The position numbers and the translations under genes were made by a program. Positions 1-6,814 of a stretch of DNA of 8,919 nt are shown here, in pieces. Source of the stretch: Heyndrickxia sporothermodurans (GTDB taxonomy: Bacteria > Bacillota > Bacilli > Bacillales > Bacillaceae_C); assembly GCF_016785185.1 (NCBI RefSeq), contig NZ_JAEKDY010000131.1; one strand, 5' to 3'. Below the pieces are notes generated by a model. It was not told the origin of the DNA and did not search any database. It was given only the letters and a program-made list of their open reading frames with translations. Position 1 is the first letter of the stretch; the number at the start of each line of letters is the position of its first letter.

Positions 1-48
1 AGCGTACCTATTTATTGGAATAGTTTCACATATTATGAAAATAAAGTT

Positions 49-83
49 AGGGTCCGTGTCGAAAAATATTTTTTTGACACCCT
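49..83. other. Long imperfect hairpin upstream of gsaB
   Basis: GTGTCGAAAAA (56-66) pairs with TTTTTTGACAC (70-80), an 11-bp stem with one G-T pair. It extends through AGG/CCT (49-51, 81-83) after a four-base bulge. No T-run follows on the + strand, so it is not a typical terminator for a gene entering from the left. It could be a terminator remnant, a leader structure or an operator. The fold is seen; any role is inference. Confidence 0.4.
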
Positions 84-85
84 AC

Positions 86-113
86 CAACGGGTCAAACCG
101 TTGATGTATCAAC
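86..113. promoter_or_regulatory. Two overlapping dyads in the gsaB leader
   Basis: CAACGG (86-91) and CCGTTG (98-103) form a perfect 6-bp inverted repeat. GTTGAT (100-105 in register with the shared TTG) and ATCAAC (108-113) form a second one separated by GT. The two share the bases around 100-103, so as RNA they could not form together. They end ten bases before the gsaB ribosome site. A protein operator or a small alternative fold are both possible; neither is shown. Confidence 0.3.
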
Positions 114-135
114 ATTTATAGAGGGAGGAAATCAA

Positions 136-1422
136 ATGAATTTTTCTAATTCCAACCATTTACATACTGAAGCACTAGAGCATATTGTTGGAGGTGTAAA
201 CAGTCCTTCCCGCTCGTATAAAGCCGTTGGTGGGGGTGCACCTGTTGCCATGAAGCGAGCAAAAGGTGCTTATTTCTGGGATGTCGATGACAATCGTTAC
301 ATCGATTATCTTGCAGCATACGGCCCAATCATTACAGGACATGCGCATCCACATATTACAGAAGCAATCAAAACGGCTGCTGAAAATGGAGTATTATATG
401 GCACACCAACACCATTTGAAGTAGACTTTGCAAAAATGCTCAAAGAAGCCATGCCGTCTCTTGATAAAGTTCGTTTTGTGAACTCAGGAACGGAAGCGGT
501 TATGACCACAATCCGTGTCGCTCGTGCGTATACGGGACGCGATAAAATCATTAAATTTGAAGGCTGTTATCATGGGCATTCAGATCTAGTATTAGTTGCA
601 GCAGGTTCTGGACCTTCACAATTAGGGATGCCTGACTCTGCCGGCGTTCCAAAAAGTATCGCAAAAGAAGTCATCACCGTTCCATTTAATGATATTGAAC
701 CGTTTAAAGAAGCAATGAACAAATGGGGAAACGAGATTGCTGCTGTTTTAGTAGAACCAATCGTTGGTAATTTCGGTATCGTTGAACCACATCCAGGATT
801 TTTAGAACAGGTCAACGAAGTTACCCATCAAGCTGGGGCACTTGTTATTTATGATGAAGTTATTACTGCCTTCCGTTTTATGTATGGCGGCGCGCAAAAT
901 TTATTAGGGGTCACTCCTGATTTAACAGCAATGGGAAAAATTATTGGCGGCGGCCTACCGATCGGTGCCTATGGCGGTAAAAAAGAAATCATGGAAAAAG
1001 TCGCTCCATTAGGACCTGCTTATCAAGCAGGAACAATGGCTGGTAATCCCGCTTCAATTTTATCCGGGATTGCTTGTTTAGAAGTATTAAAAGAAGACGG
1101 AGTGTACGATCGTCTAGATCAACTAGGCGCTCTATTAGAAAAAGGAATTCTCGATGCGGCCGAAAAATACAATACACCGATTACCATCAACCGTCTAAAA
1201 GGTGCACTCACCGTATACTTCACGAAAGAAAAAGTAGTCAATTACAAACAAGCCGAAGCAACAGACGGAGAAATGTTCGCGAAATTCTTCAAGCTTATGC
1301 TCGAACAAGGAATTAATCTAGCACCATCAAAATATGAAGCATGGTTTATTACAACCGCACACACTGAAGAGGATATTAAAGAAACCATTCAAGCAGTAGA
1401 AAATGCATTTTCGAAACTATAA
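136..1422 (+). CDS. gsaB: Glutamate-1-semialdehyde 2,1-aminomutase (GsaB paralogue of HemL)
   Basis: This cytosolic PLP enzyme converts glutamate-1-semialdehyde to 5-aminolevulinate, the committed precursor of haem and other tetrapyrroles. The 428 residues match the usual length. Visible landmarks are the early VGGVNSPSR segment, VNSGTEA at 115-121 (cofactor phosphate pocket), CYHGHSD at 144-150, YDEV at 239-242 with the cofactor-binding Asp240, and AMGKIIGGGLP with the Schiff-base Lys268. The start is set by GGAGG at 124-128, seven bases before ATG. No hemA/X/C/D/B genes lie nearby, and the gene sits next to ygaE as in B. subtilis, so I call it the second copy, GsaB, rather than HemL. Whether it mainly serves haem synthesis or acts as a back-up is not visible. 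A strong terminator follows directly, so it is probably monocistronic. I found no convincing -35/-10 pair in the 135 bases upstream. Confidence 0.93.
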   Translation: MNFSNSNHLHTEALEHIVGGVNSPSRSYKAVGGGAPVAMKRAKGAYFWDVDDNRYIDYLAAYGPIITGHAHPHITEAIKTAAENGVLYGTPTPFEVDFAKMLKEAMPSLDKVRFVNSGTEAVMTTIRVARAYTGRDKIIKFEGCYHGHSDLVLVAAGSGPSQLGMPDSAGVPKSIAKEVITVPFNDIEPFKEAMNKWGNEIAAVLVEPIVGNFGIVEPHPGFLEQVNEVTHQAGALVIYDEVITAFRFMYGGAQNLLGVTPDLTAMGKIIGGGLPIGAYGGKKEIMEKVAPLGPAYQAGTMAGNPASILSGIACLEVLKEDGVYDRLDQLGALLEKGILDAAEKYNTPITINRLKGALTVYFTKEKVVNYKQAEATDGEMFAKFFKLMLEQGINLAPSKYEAWFITTAHTEEDIKETIQAVENAFSKL

Positions 1423-1433
1423 TTCATTAAGTC

Positions 1434-1465
1434 AAAGGCCAACCACACCAGTTGGCCTTTTGTTT
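1434..1465 (+). terminator. Intrinsic terminator of gsaB
   Basis: A perfect 10-bp stem, AAAGGCCAAC (1434-1443) with GTTGGCCTTT (1451-1460), has a seven-base loop and continues into TGTTT. It begins 12 bases after the gsaB stop codon, which makes the assignment secure. Confidence 0.92.
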
Positions 1466-1550
1466 ACCGCTGCTGATTTTGTGATAAATAAATAAAGGCT
1501 CTTTTCTAAAAGATTATTGATAGAAATACTAAATATCATTGCAAACGAAG

Positions 1551-1690
1551 AGTGGATTGGAGCGGAAGGTACGAGACTCCTGCGGGATTAGCTGGACAGA
1601 TGAGACACCGCGGGGAGCGCAGCGATGAGGAGGCTCATCGCAGAACCGCGAAAAAGCGAGTACCTGTAGCGGAAAGGAACGGACCATTCC
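1551..1690. repeat. GC-rich foldable interspersed repeat of Bacillaceae type
   Basis: This stretch is much richer in G and C than its AT-rich flanks and has no credible gene. It folds in nested pairs: GGTAC (1568-1572) with GTACC (1660-1664), CGCGG (1609-1613) with CCGCG (1646-1650), and an 8-bp hairpin GCGATGAG (1622-1629) with CTCATCGC (1634-1641) around a GAGG loop. From memory, the GAGACTCCTGCGGG and GAGGAGGCTCATCG style blocks resemble a widespread, poorly named intergenic repeat of Bacillus and relatives; I could not check this. The repeat may start further left, near the AAAGGCTCTTTTC block at about 1494. Strand of transcription, if any, is unknown. Confidence 0.65.
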
Positions 1691-1732
1691 CAAAACAATC
1701 GAAAAACGGTCTAAGTAAAAAACTCTAAACAC

Positions 1733-1766
1733 AAAATTATGTCGAATAAAGCCATAATTTTTTTCT
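1733..1766 (+). terminator. Weak AT-rich hairpin with T-run
   Basis: AAAATTATG (1733-1741) pairs perfectly with CATAATTTT (1753-1761) and is followed by more T residues. The stem is almost all A-T, so it would be a weak terminator. It lies just downstream of the GC-rich repeat and could end a transcript from it, or shield ygaE from read-through. It could also be chance in AT-rich DNA. Confidence 0.35.
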
Positions 1767-1792
1767 TGAAATTCTAACGCTGACACTGTATA

Positions 1793-1821
1793 TTACTAAT
1801 TTGATGCTTATATGGTATATA
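1793..1821 (+). promoter_or_regulatory. Candidate extended -10 promoter for ygaE
   Basis: TATATA at 1816-1821 is preceded by TGG, giving a TGn extended -10. A poor -35 (TTACTA, 1793-1798) lies 17 bases upstream. The start codon is about 50 bases further on. Alternatives in this AT-rich stretch are possible. Confidence 0.35.
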
Positions 1822-1873
1822 TAAAGAAAGAAAAATATAAGGCGTTTTTTACGAGAAAGGAATCAAAAAACTC

Positions 1874-2953
1874 ATGAAGCTTGGTGCCCGCATTTTTAAA
1901 ACGGGAATTGCAATTGTTTTAGCATTATATATCGCAAAGTTCATTGGTATGCCATCACCAGTATTCGCTGGAATTGCTGCCATTTTTGCGATAAAACCAA
2001 CGATATACCGTTCCTATTTATCCATCCTTGAACAAGTTCAAGGGAATATTATAGGAGCAGTAGTCGCTGTTGCTTTCGGATTAGTATTTGAAAATAATTA
2101 TATTATTGTTGGATTAGCTGCACTTATCACGATAATCATTATGCTTAAATTGAAGCTCGAAAACAGCATTAGTTTAGGATTAGTAACAATGATTGTTATT
2201 CTTGAATCGCCCGGAGAGCATTTCCTGCAATTTGCATGGATCCGGTTCTCAACGATTCTAATCGGTATTTTATCAGCATTCGTTGTTAATTTAATTTTCT
2301 TACCGCCAAAATATGAAACGAAACTTTATCATCGAATGTCACATTTAACGGAAGATATTTTTAAACTAATTCGTCTGATTTCAATGCACGCTTCGGAACA
2401 TCATTTAATGAAAAAAGAAATTGAAAAGATACGTGAACGTTTAGTCAAAGTTAATTTATTTTATACTTTATTTAACGAGGAACGAAGCTATTTTAAAAAG
2501 AGCACAATTGAAAAGAAACGGAAAACAGTCATCTATCGACAAATGGTTTCCGCTCTGCAGGATAGTTTTGATATTTTAAAATTACTTCATCGTTATGAAC
2601 ACGAACTTAAGTTATTACCTGAAACGATACAAATACAAATTCAAGAGCGACTTGATTTTTTGATGAATGAACATCAAAAATTGCTTTTTCAATTTTTAGG
2701 GAAAGTTAGTCATAATGATTTAGAAGAAAAAAAATTCGAAGCGCAACAAGAGGAATTATTGGAACTCTTTTTAGACGAATTGAAGGACAAAGCATTTCGA
2801 AGCGATCAACAGTCCTATCATTTAATGAGATTTTTATCCGCGATGGTAGATTATCACAAGCAATTAACGCATTTAAGTATCCTAATTGAGAGCTTCCAAA
2901 ATTACCATAAGGATGCGAATGAAGTATCGATAGAGGAAGAAAGTGAAGAATAA
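1874..2953 (+). CDS. ygaE: YgaE-like membrane protein, aromatic acid exporter (ArAE/FUSC-like) family
   Basis: The 359 residues divide into a hydrophobic N-terminal half and a charged C-terminal half. Likely membrane segments are about 8-24, 29-41, 58-73, 76-91, 98-110 and 120-143. From about 150 onward the protein is helical, rich in Lys, Glu and Leu, probably cytoplasmic and partly coiled, ending in an acidic tail (EEESEE). This is the layout of the Bacillus ArAE_1/DUF939 proteins, related to p-hydroxybenzoate efflux pumps; the substrate of YgaE is not known to me. The ATG at 1874 is preceded by AAAGGA at 1856-1861, a slightly distant ribosome site (12 bases), so expression may be modest. 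It follows gsaB, but a terminator and 450 bases separate them. A 15-bp terminator starts six bases after its stop. Confidence 0.82.
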   Translation: MKLGARIFKTGIAIVLALYIAKFIGMPSPVFAGIAAIFAIKPTIYRSYLSILEQVQGNIIGAVVAVAFGLVFENNYIIVGLAALITIIIMLKLKLENSISLGLVTMIVILESPGEHFLQFAWIRFSTILIGILSAFVVNLIFLPPKYETKLYHRMSHLTEDIFKLIRLISMHASEHHLMKKEIEKIRERLVKVNLFYTLFNEERSYFKKSTIEKKRKTVIYRQMVSALQDSFDILKLLHRYEHELKLLPETIQIQIQERLDFLMNEHQKLLFQFLGKVSHNDLEEKKFEAQQEELLELFLDELKDKAFRSDQQSYHLMRFLSAMVDYHKQLTHLSILIESFQNYHKDANEVSIEEESEE

Positions 2954-2958
2954 AAATA

Positions 2959-3418
2959 GAAGCCCAAGATCCTAGTTGAATTAGGATCTTGGGCTTTATT
3001 CATTCATTCTGACGACCAAGTTCCCTTTTGAATTCCAATCTTGGGCTTCATTCACTTGCTTTGACGACCAAGTTCCCTTTGAAATTCCAATCTTGGGCTG
3101 CATCCCCTCATTTTGACGACCAAGTTCTCTTTTGAATTCCAATCTTGGGCTGCATTCTCTCACTTTGACGACCAAGTTCTCTTTTGAATTCCAATCTTGG
3201 GCTGCATTCTCTCACTTTGACGACCAAGTCCCCTTTGGAATTCCAATCTTGGGCTGCATTCTCTCGCTTTGACGACCAAGTCCCCTTTGGAATTCCGATC
3301 TTGGGATTCATTCTCTCACTTTGACGACAAAGTTCCCTTTGGAATCCCGATCTTGGGCTGCATTCTCTCGCTTTGACGACCAAGTCCCCTTTGGTCACCG
3401 AATCTTGGGCTTCATTCC
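2959..3418. repeat. Tandem array 1: nine units of exactly 52 bp
   Basis: The block GACGACCAAG recurs at 3011, 3063, 3115, 3167, 3219, 3271, 3323 (as GACGACAAAG) and 3375, always 52 bp apart. The terminator at 2959-3010 is the first unit (GAAGCCCAAG). The units at 3115 and 3167 are identical; outer ones differ at several positions. Every unit has CCAAG (one has CAAAG) near position 6 and CTTGG near position 30, so inverted arms alternate along the array. Some units contain the 12-bp palindrome TTGGAATTCCAA. The array fills the entire convergent gap and stops within a few bases of the ygaD stop codon. There are no distinct spacers, so it is not a CRISPR. Confidence 0.95.
2960..3000. terminator. 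Bidirectional terminator of ygaE (and probably ygaD)
   Basis: A perfect 15-bp stem joins AAGCCCAAGATCCTA (2960-2974) to TAGGATCTTGGGCTT (2982-2996) with a seven-base loop. On the + strand it is followed by TATT. On the - strand the copy is followed by CTATTTTTATTC, so it can also stop ygaD transcripts that have crossed the array. It is in exact 52-bp register with the tandem array to its right and forms that array's unit 0. Confidence 0.88.
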
Positions 3419-3419
3419 A

Positions 3420-5168
3420 CTACGAATCCAACTGCTGCACCTGGAACAAGTTATAATAATGTCCTTGCCTAGCCATTAATTCATTATGAGATCCCATTTC
3501 AACAATGTTTCCATGCTCAATTAATACAATCCGGTCGGCATGTGTAATCGTCGAAAGCCGATGGGCAACAATGAAGGTAGTACGATCTTTTGCTAACTTA
3601 TCCAATGCCTCTTGAATGAAATGCTCGCTTTCCAAATCAAGGGCCGATGTCGCTTCGTCTAATATTAAAATAGGTGGGTTTTTCAAAAACACACGGGCAA
3701 TCGCAATTCTTTGTTTTTGTCCTCCGGAAAGCTTTACGCCTCGTTCCCCAACCTTCGTGTCATATCCATCAACAAGATTTGTAATAAATTCATGGGCATT
3801 CGCGGCTTTGGCCGCTTCGATTACCTCTTCATCCGTTGCATCGGGTTTTCCCAGCAAAATATTTAATTTCACCGATTCACTGAATAAAATATTGTCTTGT
3901 AAAACCATCCCTATCTTATCCCGTAAACTTCTCACTTTAAAATTGCGAATATCGGTCCCATCAAGAAGAATTTCTCCTCCCGTCACATCATAAAATCGAG
4001 GGATTAAGCTGACTAAGGAAGACTTTCCTCCCCCACTCATGCCGACCAAGGCGATTGTTTCGCCAGCACGAACATCTAAATTAATATCATTTAACACTGA
4101 TAACTCTTTGTCATTATATGAAAAATTAACATGGTTAAACGAAATGTCCCCTTTTACATTTCGGCATTCAATTGCATTCGGTGCGTCATCAATATCATAT
4201 TTTTCATCAATGAGTTCAAACACACGGTCCATTGAAGCGATTGATTGTGTTAACGTTGTACCAGAGTTCACTAAACGACGTAACGGACTATATAATCGAT
4301 CGATATAAGCGATAAAAGCAGCCATCGTTCCAATGGATAGATGTCCATGGATGGCTTGATAACCAGCAAAGCCAATGACGATAAGCGGTGCGATATCTGT
4401 TAATGTATTTACAACGGAAAACGCTTTAGCCGTCCACCTAGTATGCTGTAATGCTTTATCAAGAAAATTCTTATTATGAACGCGAAAACGCTCTTGCTCA
4501 TGATCTTCGATTGCAAAGCTTTTAATAACCGGCATTCCCTGCACTCGTTCATGCAAATAACCTTGTACTTCTGCAAGCGCCTGTGAACGCACACGGGTAA
4601 ACTTACGTAAGTTACCAAAAAAGTATTTCACAGAAATCGCGTATAATGGAAAAACAATCAATGAAACAATTGTTAACGGAATATCCATCGTAAACATAAT
4701 GGAAACCGCGATTAAGATTGTTGCCGCATCGAGCCATACATTCATAAGACCCGTTATGACAAAATCCTTCGTTTGTTCCACATCATTAATCACCCGCGAA
4801 ATAACTTCCCCTGCACGCGTATTCGAATAATATTTAAAGCTCAGCTTTTGTAAATGTGTAAACAAACGATCGCGTATATCATATAAAATTTTACTCGATG
4901 TCCATTGCGCAAAATATTGACGGTAAAATTCAATTGGCGGTCTTAAAATAATAAAGACTCCAAGCATAATTAACATCGTAAATATCAACTTAGACGTTTT
5001 TTCATCTACTGATAAACCTTGCTTTGTCACGATTCCATCGATCACATATTTAATAATGACCGGTATTAGTAATGGAATAGCAAATTTAATTAATCCGATA
5101 ATTAATGTACCAATAATTTGAAGTGTGTACGGTTTAACAAACTTCATATATCTTTTTGTACTACTCAA
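3420..5168 (-). CDS. ygaD: YgaD, MsbA-like ABC half-transporter (membrane and ATPase domains fused)
   Basis: This is a homodimer-type ABC exporter. With the chosen start it has 582 residues. Six membrane segments lie at about 17-40, 61-77, 138-159, 164-183, 252-273 and 279-293. The ATPase domain has Walker A GMSGGGKS (376-383, Lys382), Q-loop Gln424, signature LSGGQ (480-484), Walker B ILILDE (Asp504, Glu505), D-loop SALD (508-511) and switch His536; all catalytic motifs are intact. The reading frame is open upstream to an ATG at 5216, but AGGAGG (5176-5181) sits seven bases before a TTG at 5166-5168, and starting there gives SSTKRYMKFVKPY, which fits remembered YgaD N-termini. Drug or lipid export is typical of the family; the substrate is unknown. 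A terminator separates it from ygaC, and no good promoter is visible in the short gap. Confidence 0.9.
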   Translation of the reverse strand: MSSTKRYMKFVKPYTLQIIGTLIIGLIKFAIPLLIPVIIKYVIDGIVTKQGLSVDEKTSKLIFTMLIMLGVFIILRPPIEFYRQYFAQWTSSKILYDIRDRLFTHLQKLSFKYYSNTRAGEVISRVINDVEQTKDFVITGLMNVWLDAATILIAVSIMFTMDIPLTIVSLIVFPLYAISVKYFFGNLRKFTRVRSQALAEVQGYLHERVQGMPVIKSFAIEDHEQERFRVHNKNFLDKALQHTRWTAKAFSVVNTLTDIAPLIVIGFAGYQAIHGHLSIGTMAAFIAYIDRLYSPLRRLVNSGTTLTQSIASMDRVFELIDEKYDIDDAPNAIECRNVKGDISFNHVNFSYNDKELSVLNDINLDVRAGETIALVGMSGGGKSSLVSLIPRFYDVTGGEILLDGTDIRNFKVRSLRDKIGMVLQDNILFSESVKLNILLGKPDATDEEVIEAAKAANAHEFITNLVDGYDTKVGERGVKLSGGQKQRIAIARVFLKNPPILILDEATSALDLESEHFIQEALDKLAKDRTTFIVAHRLSTITHADRIVLIEHGNIVEMGSHNELMARQGHYYNLFQVQQLDS

Positions 5169-5225
5169 AATGTTACCTCCTATTTCCCTCTCTTGCTGCA
5201 CGATTATTTTTTGCATAAGTTCATG

Positions 5226-5257
5226 AAAAAAACCTGTGGCTTTATCACCAACAGGTA
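5226..5257 (-). terminator. Intrinsic terminator after ygaC
   Basis: Read on the - strand, ACCTGT then GG pairs with CC then ACAGGT (5252-5257 and 5249-5250 with 5233-5240 on the + strand, one bulged base), followed by seven T residues (5227-5233). It begins seven bases after the ygaC stop. It stands between ygaC and ygaD, only about 45 bases before the ygaD ribosome site, so it may also act as a partial block on read-through into ygaD. Confidence 0.8.
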
Positions 5258-5263
5258 ATCATC

Positions 5264-5794
5264 TCATCTTCTATAGGTTAAATAACGTTCATACCATATA
5301 TCGATAAAATCTGGGGAAAACGGGCCTTTTCGTTGACGAATCCACCTAACAAGGTTGTCCACATTTCTTTTTAAAATATGATCAATGACATCTGGATATC
5401 CCATTTGTTTCCGGTGATATTCATATTCGTCCTCATCAAGCAGCGTATAGGTCATATCTGGAAATACTTTTATATCTAGATCGTAATCAATATATTTAAG
5501 TGCTTCCTTATCATACACGAAAGGAGATCCTAAGTTACAGTAATAATATATTCCGTCTTCCCTAATCATCCCAATAATATTAAACCAATGGTCGGCATGA
5601 AAATAGCATATCGCCGGCTCACGTGTAACCCATGTACGTCCGTCCGATTCCGTTACAATGGTCCGATCATTCCCACCTATGACGAGCGATTTCGTACCTT
5701 TTAGTACTGTCGTTTCTTCCCATATTCGATGGATGTAACCATTATGTTTATAGCTATGTATTTGTATCGTATCACCTTCAATGGGAATACCCAT
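5264..5794 (-). CDS. ygaC: YgaC, DUF402 family nucleoside di-/triphosphate phosphatase
   Basis: This 176-residue soluble protein is a full-length DUF402 family member. Characteristic stretches are VQIHSYKHNG-like IQIHSYKHNG near 11-20, RIWEET (23-28), NDRTIVTESDGRTW (about 42-55), REPAICYFH, the YYYCNLGSPF segment, and the acidic IDYDLDIKVFPD and DEDEYE blocks that supply metal ligands in the family. Staphylococcal homologues have been reported to hydrolyse nucleoside tri- and diphosphates with Mg2+ or Mn2+; that the same holds here is inference from family membership. The ATG at 5794 has a modest AGGG ribosome site about eight bases upstream. A TATAAT -10 lies about 60 bases before the start, and a terminator follows the stop, so it is likely its own transcription unit. 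Confidence 0.88.
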   Translation of the reverse strand: MGIPIEGDTIQIHSYKHNGYIHRIWEETTVLKGTKSLVIGGNDRTIVTESDGRTWVTREPAICYFHADHWFNIIGMIREDGIYYYCNLGSPFVYDKEALKYIDYDLDIKVFPDMTYTLLDEDEYEYHRKQMGYPDVIDHILKRNVDNLVRWIRQRKGPFSPDFIDIWYERYLTYRR

Positions 5795-5856
5795 GCCACT
5801 TTCCCTACTTTCGTTGTAAAATTTTCATCAACCGTGCTTTCATTGAATTTTTTATT

Positions 5857-5885
5857 ATTATAACGTTTTTTATGAAAATTTAAAA
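5857..5885 (-). promoter_or_regulatory. Candidate sigma-A promoter of ygaC
   Basis: On the - strand a perfect TATAAT (5862 down to 5857) has TTTTAA (5885 down to 5880) 17 bases upstream. The -10 is ideal and the -35 is weak. It would give a leader of about 60 bases before the ygaC start codon. Confidence 0.45.
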
Positions 5886-5966
5886 CAAAAAGAGCCCTGC
5901 AGTTGCTTTGGAATAAAGTTTGCACAAAAATTTCTCACAACCCGTAGTGTATTTTACGATAAAATA

Positions 5967-6009
5967 AAAGAATCCATTTTGAAAAAAGATTGATCAAAAT
6001 GGATTCTTT
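5967..6009. terminator. Perfect 16-bp hairpin terminator, readable on both strands
   Basis: AAAGAATCCATTTTGA (5967-5982) pairs without error with TCAAAATGGATTCTTT (5994-6009), loop of 11 bases. On the - strand the stem runs into TTTTATTTTAT, so it ends the 57-residue gene located at 6072-6245. On the + strand the tail is shorter. Confidence 0.85.
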
Positions 6010-6071
6010 CCGATTTTTTCAGCTAAAGTTTCGCGCCCGATTTTGAAAGATTGTTATCGAACTATGTAAAG

Positions 6072-6245
6072 TTATTTTAAATATCTAAAGAAATTTTTAA
6101 TTGCATCCATACGTATTTTATGACTACAATCATCGCAACAAAAAATCCTACTCTTTCTTTCCTTAAATTGTTTATATAATAGTGACCCTTCGTATACTTT
6201 GAATGTTTTTTTACAACTATAACAAAGTATCTCATAGTAAATCAT
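6072..6245 (-). CDS. Small two-CxxC (zinc-knuckle-like) protein, 57 residues
   Basis: The ATG at 6243-6245 has a perfect AGGAGG six bases upstream; an in-frame ATG further up (6272) has no ribosome site and would add residues across the Shine-Dalgarno itself. The product has CYSC at 8-11 and CDDC at 37-40 (with a further Cys36), 25 residues apart, and a basic C-terminal helix (KIRMDAIKNFFRYLK). This spacing suggests a single structural zinc site of zinc-ribbon type. It reminds me of the short Bacillus DUF2197/YlaI-like proteins, but I cannot confirm membership. It has its own strong terminator and lies between ygaB and ygaC; I do not recall a counterpart here in B. subtilis. Function unknown; nucleic-acid binding or a redox role are both open. 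Confidence 0.75.
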   Translation of the reverse strand: MIYYEILCYSCKKTFKVYEGSLLYKQFKERKSRIFCCDDCSHKIRMDAIKNFFRYLK

Positions 6246-6347
6246 TGTAATCCTCCTAATTGCACATTCCACAATTTAAGCTCTATGGGATTTTTCAGTG
6301 AATGTTATTTTTTTATTTTAGTACGGTTGTACAAAAATTAAAACAAA

Positions 6348-6381
6348 AAAACCATTTAGCGAAGATTATCTAAATGGTTTT
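6348..6381 (-). terminator. Intrinsic terminator of ygaB
   Basis: AAAACCATTTAG (6348-6359) and CTAAATGGTTTT (6370-6381) form a perfect 12-bp stem with a 10-base loop. On the - strand it continues into seven T residues. It begins 31 bases after the ygaB stop codon. Confidence 0.87.
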
Positions 6382-6411
6382 GAACCCCTTTATACAACGA
6401 ACACTGTCTTA

Positions 6412-6678
6412 CTAAGTAAGAGCCCCTTCTGTAAGTATTTTCAACTTCTGATATTGGCGAATGACGTTGTCTGTTTGTTCTTCAAACGTTTTATGAATTG
6501 TATCCAATTCCTTTTTCATTAATTTGATTTCGTTTTTTAAACTATCTAATTTGGCCTCTTCCTGTAACTTGATAAGTTCCTGTTCTAAATCTTGACAGCG
6601 TTCAATTTCAGATTGCAAATCCAGTAATTGATCCATCGTTTTCATCTGATCCATTATCAATTCATTAAATACTTTCAC
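6412..6678 (-). CDS. ygaB: YgaB-like small coiled-coil protein
   Basis: The 88-residue product is almost entirely helical and charged, with heptad-like spacing of Leu and Ile (MDQLLDLQSEIERCQDLEQELIK and following), so a parallel coiled coil is likely. There is no signal peptide or membrane segment and one cysteine. Position between the sspE side and ygaC matches ygaB of B. subtilis, which is the main basis for the name. The frame is open to a GTG at 6687, but that codon overlaps the ribosome site GGAAGG (6687-6692); the GTG at 6676-6678, eight bases downstream of the site, is the sensible start. Role unknown. It is followed by its own terminator. Confidence 0.75.
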   Translation of the reverse strand: MKVFNELIMDQMKTMDQLLDLQSEIERCQDLEQELIKLQEEAKLDSLKNEIKLMKKELDTIHKTFEEQTDNVIRQYQKLKILTEGALT

Positions 6679-6814
6679 TTTTAGCACCTTCCATTCTCAG
6701 ATAGTTCCTATGTATATAATTTCTTGCTAATGTTAAAAATTCCTTTGGCTAGTTATGTAGCATTTCATATTGTTTTGTCGAATGAAAAAAGTTTTTTGGC
6801 TCTTGATCAATGAA

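Noticed and set aside
74..79. TTGACA as the -35 box of a gsaB promoter
   Set aside because: Perfect hexamer, but nothing like a -10 lies 16-18 bases downstream; it is better explained as part of the 49-83 hairpin.
1529..1786. 85-codon - strand ORF over the GC-rich repeat
   Set aside because: It spans a foldable interspersed repeat, has no family features and no convincing ribosome site.
3108..3398. 96-codon - strand ORF as a real repeat protein
   Set aside because: It begins at a GTG without a ribosome site and exists only because the tandem unit lacks stops; the 52-residue period mirrors the DNA repeat.
2959..3418. Array 1 as a CRISPR array
   Set aside because: The whole 52-bp unit is repeated, with no unique spacers, and no cas gene is present.
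5166..5216. ATG at 5216 as the ygaD start
   Set aside because: No ribosome site before it, it lies next to the ygaC terminator, and it would translate through the AGGAGG that serves the TTG start at 5168.
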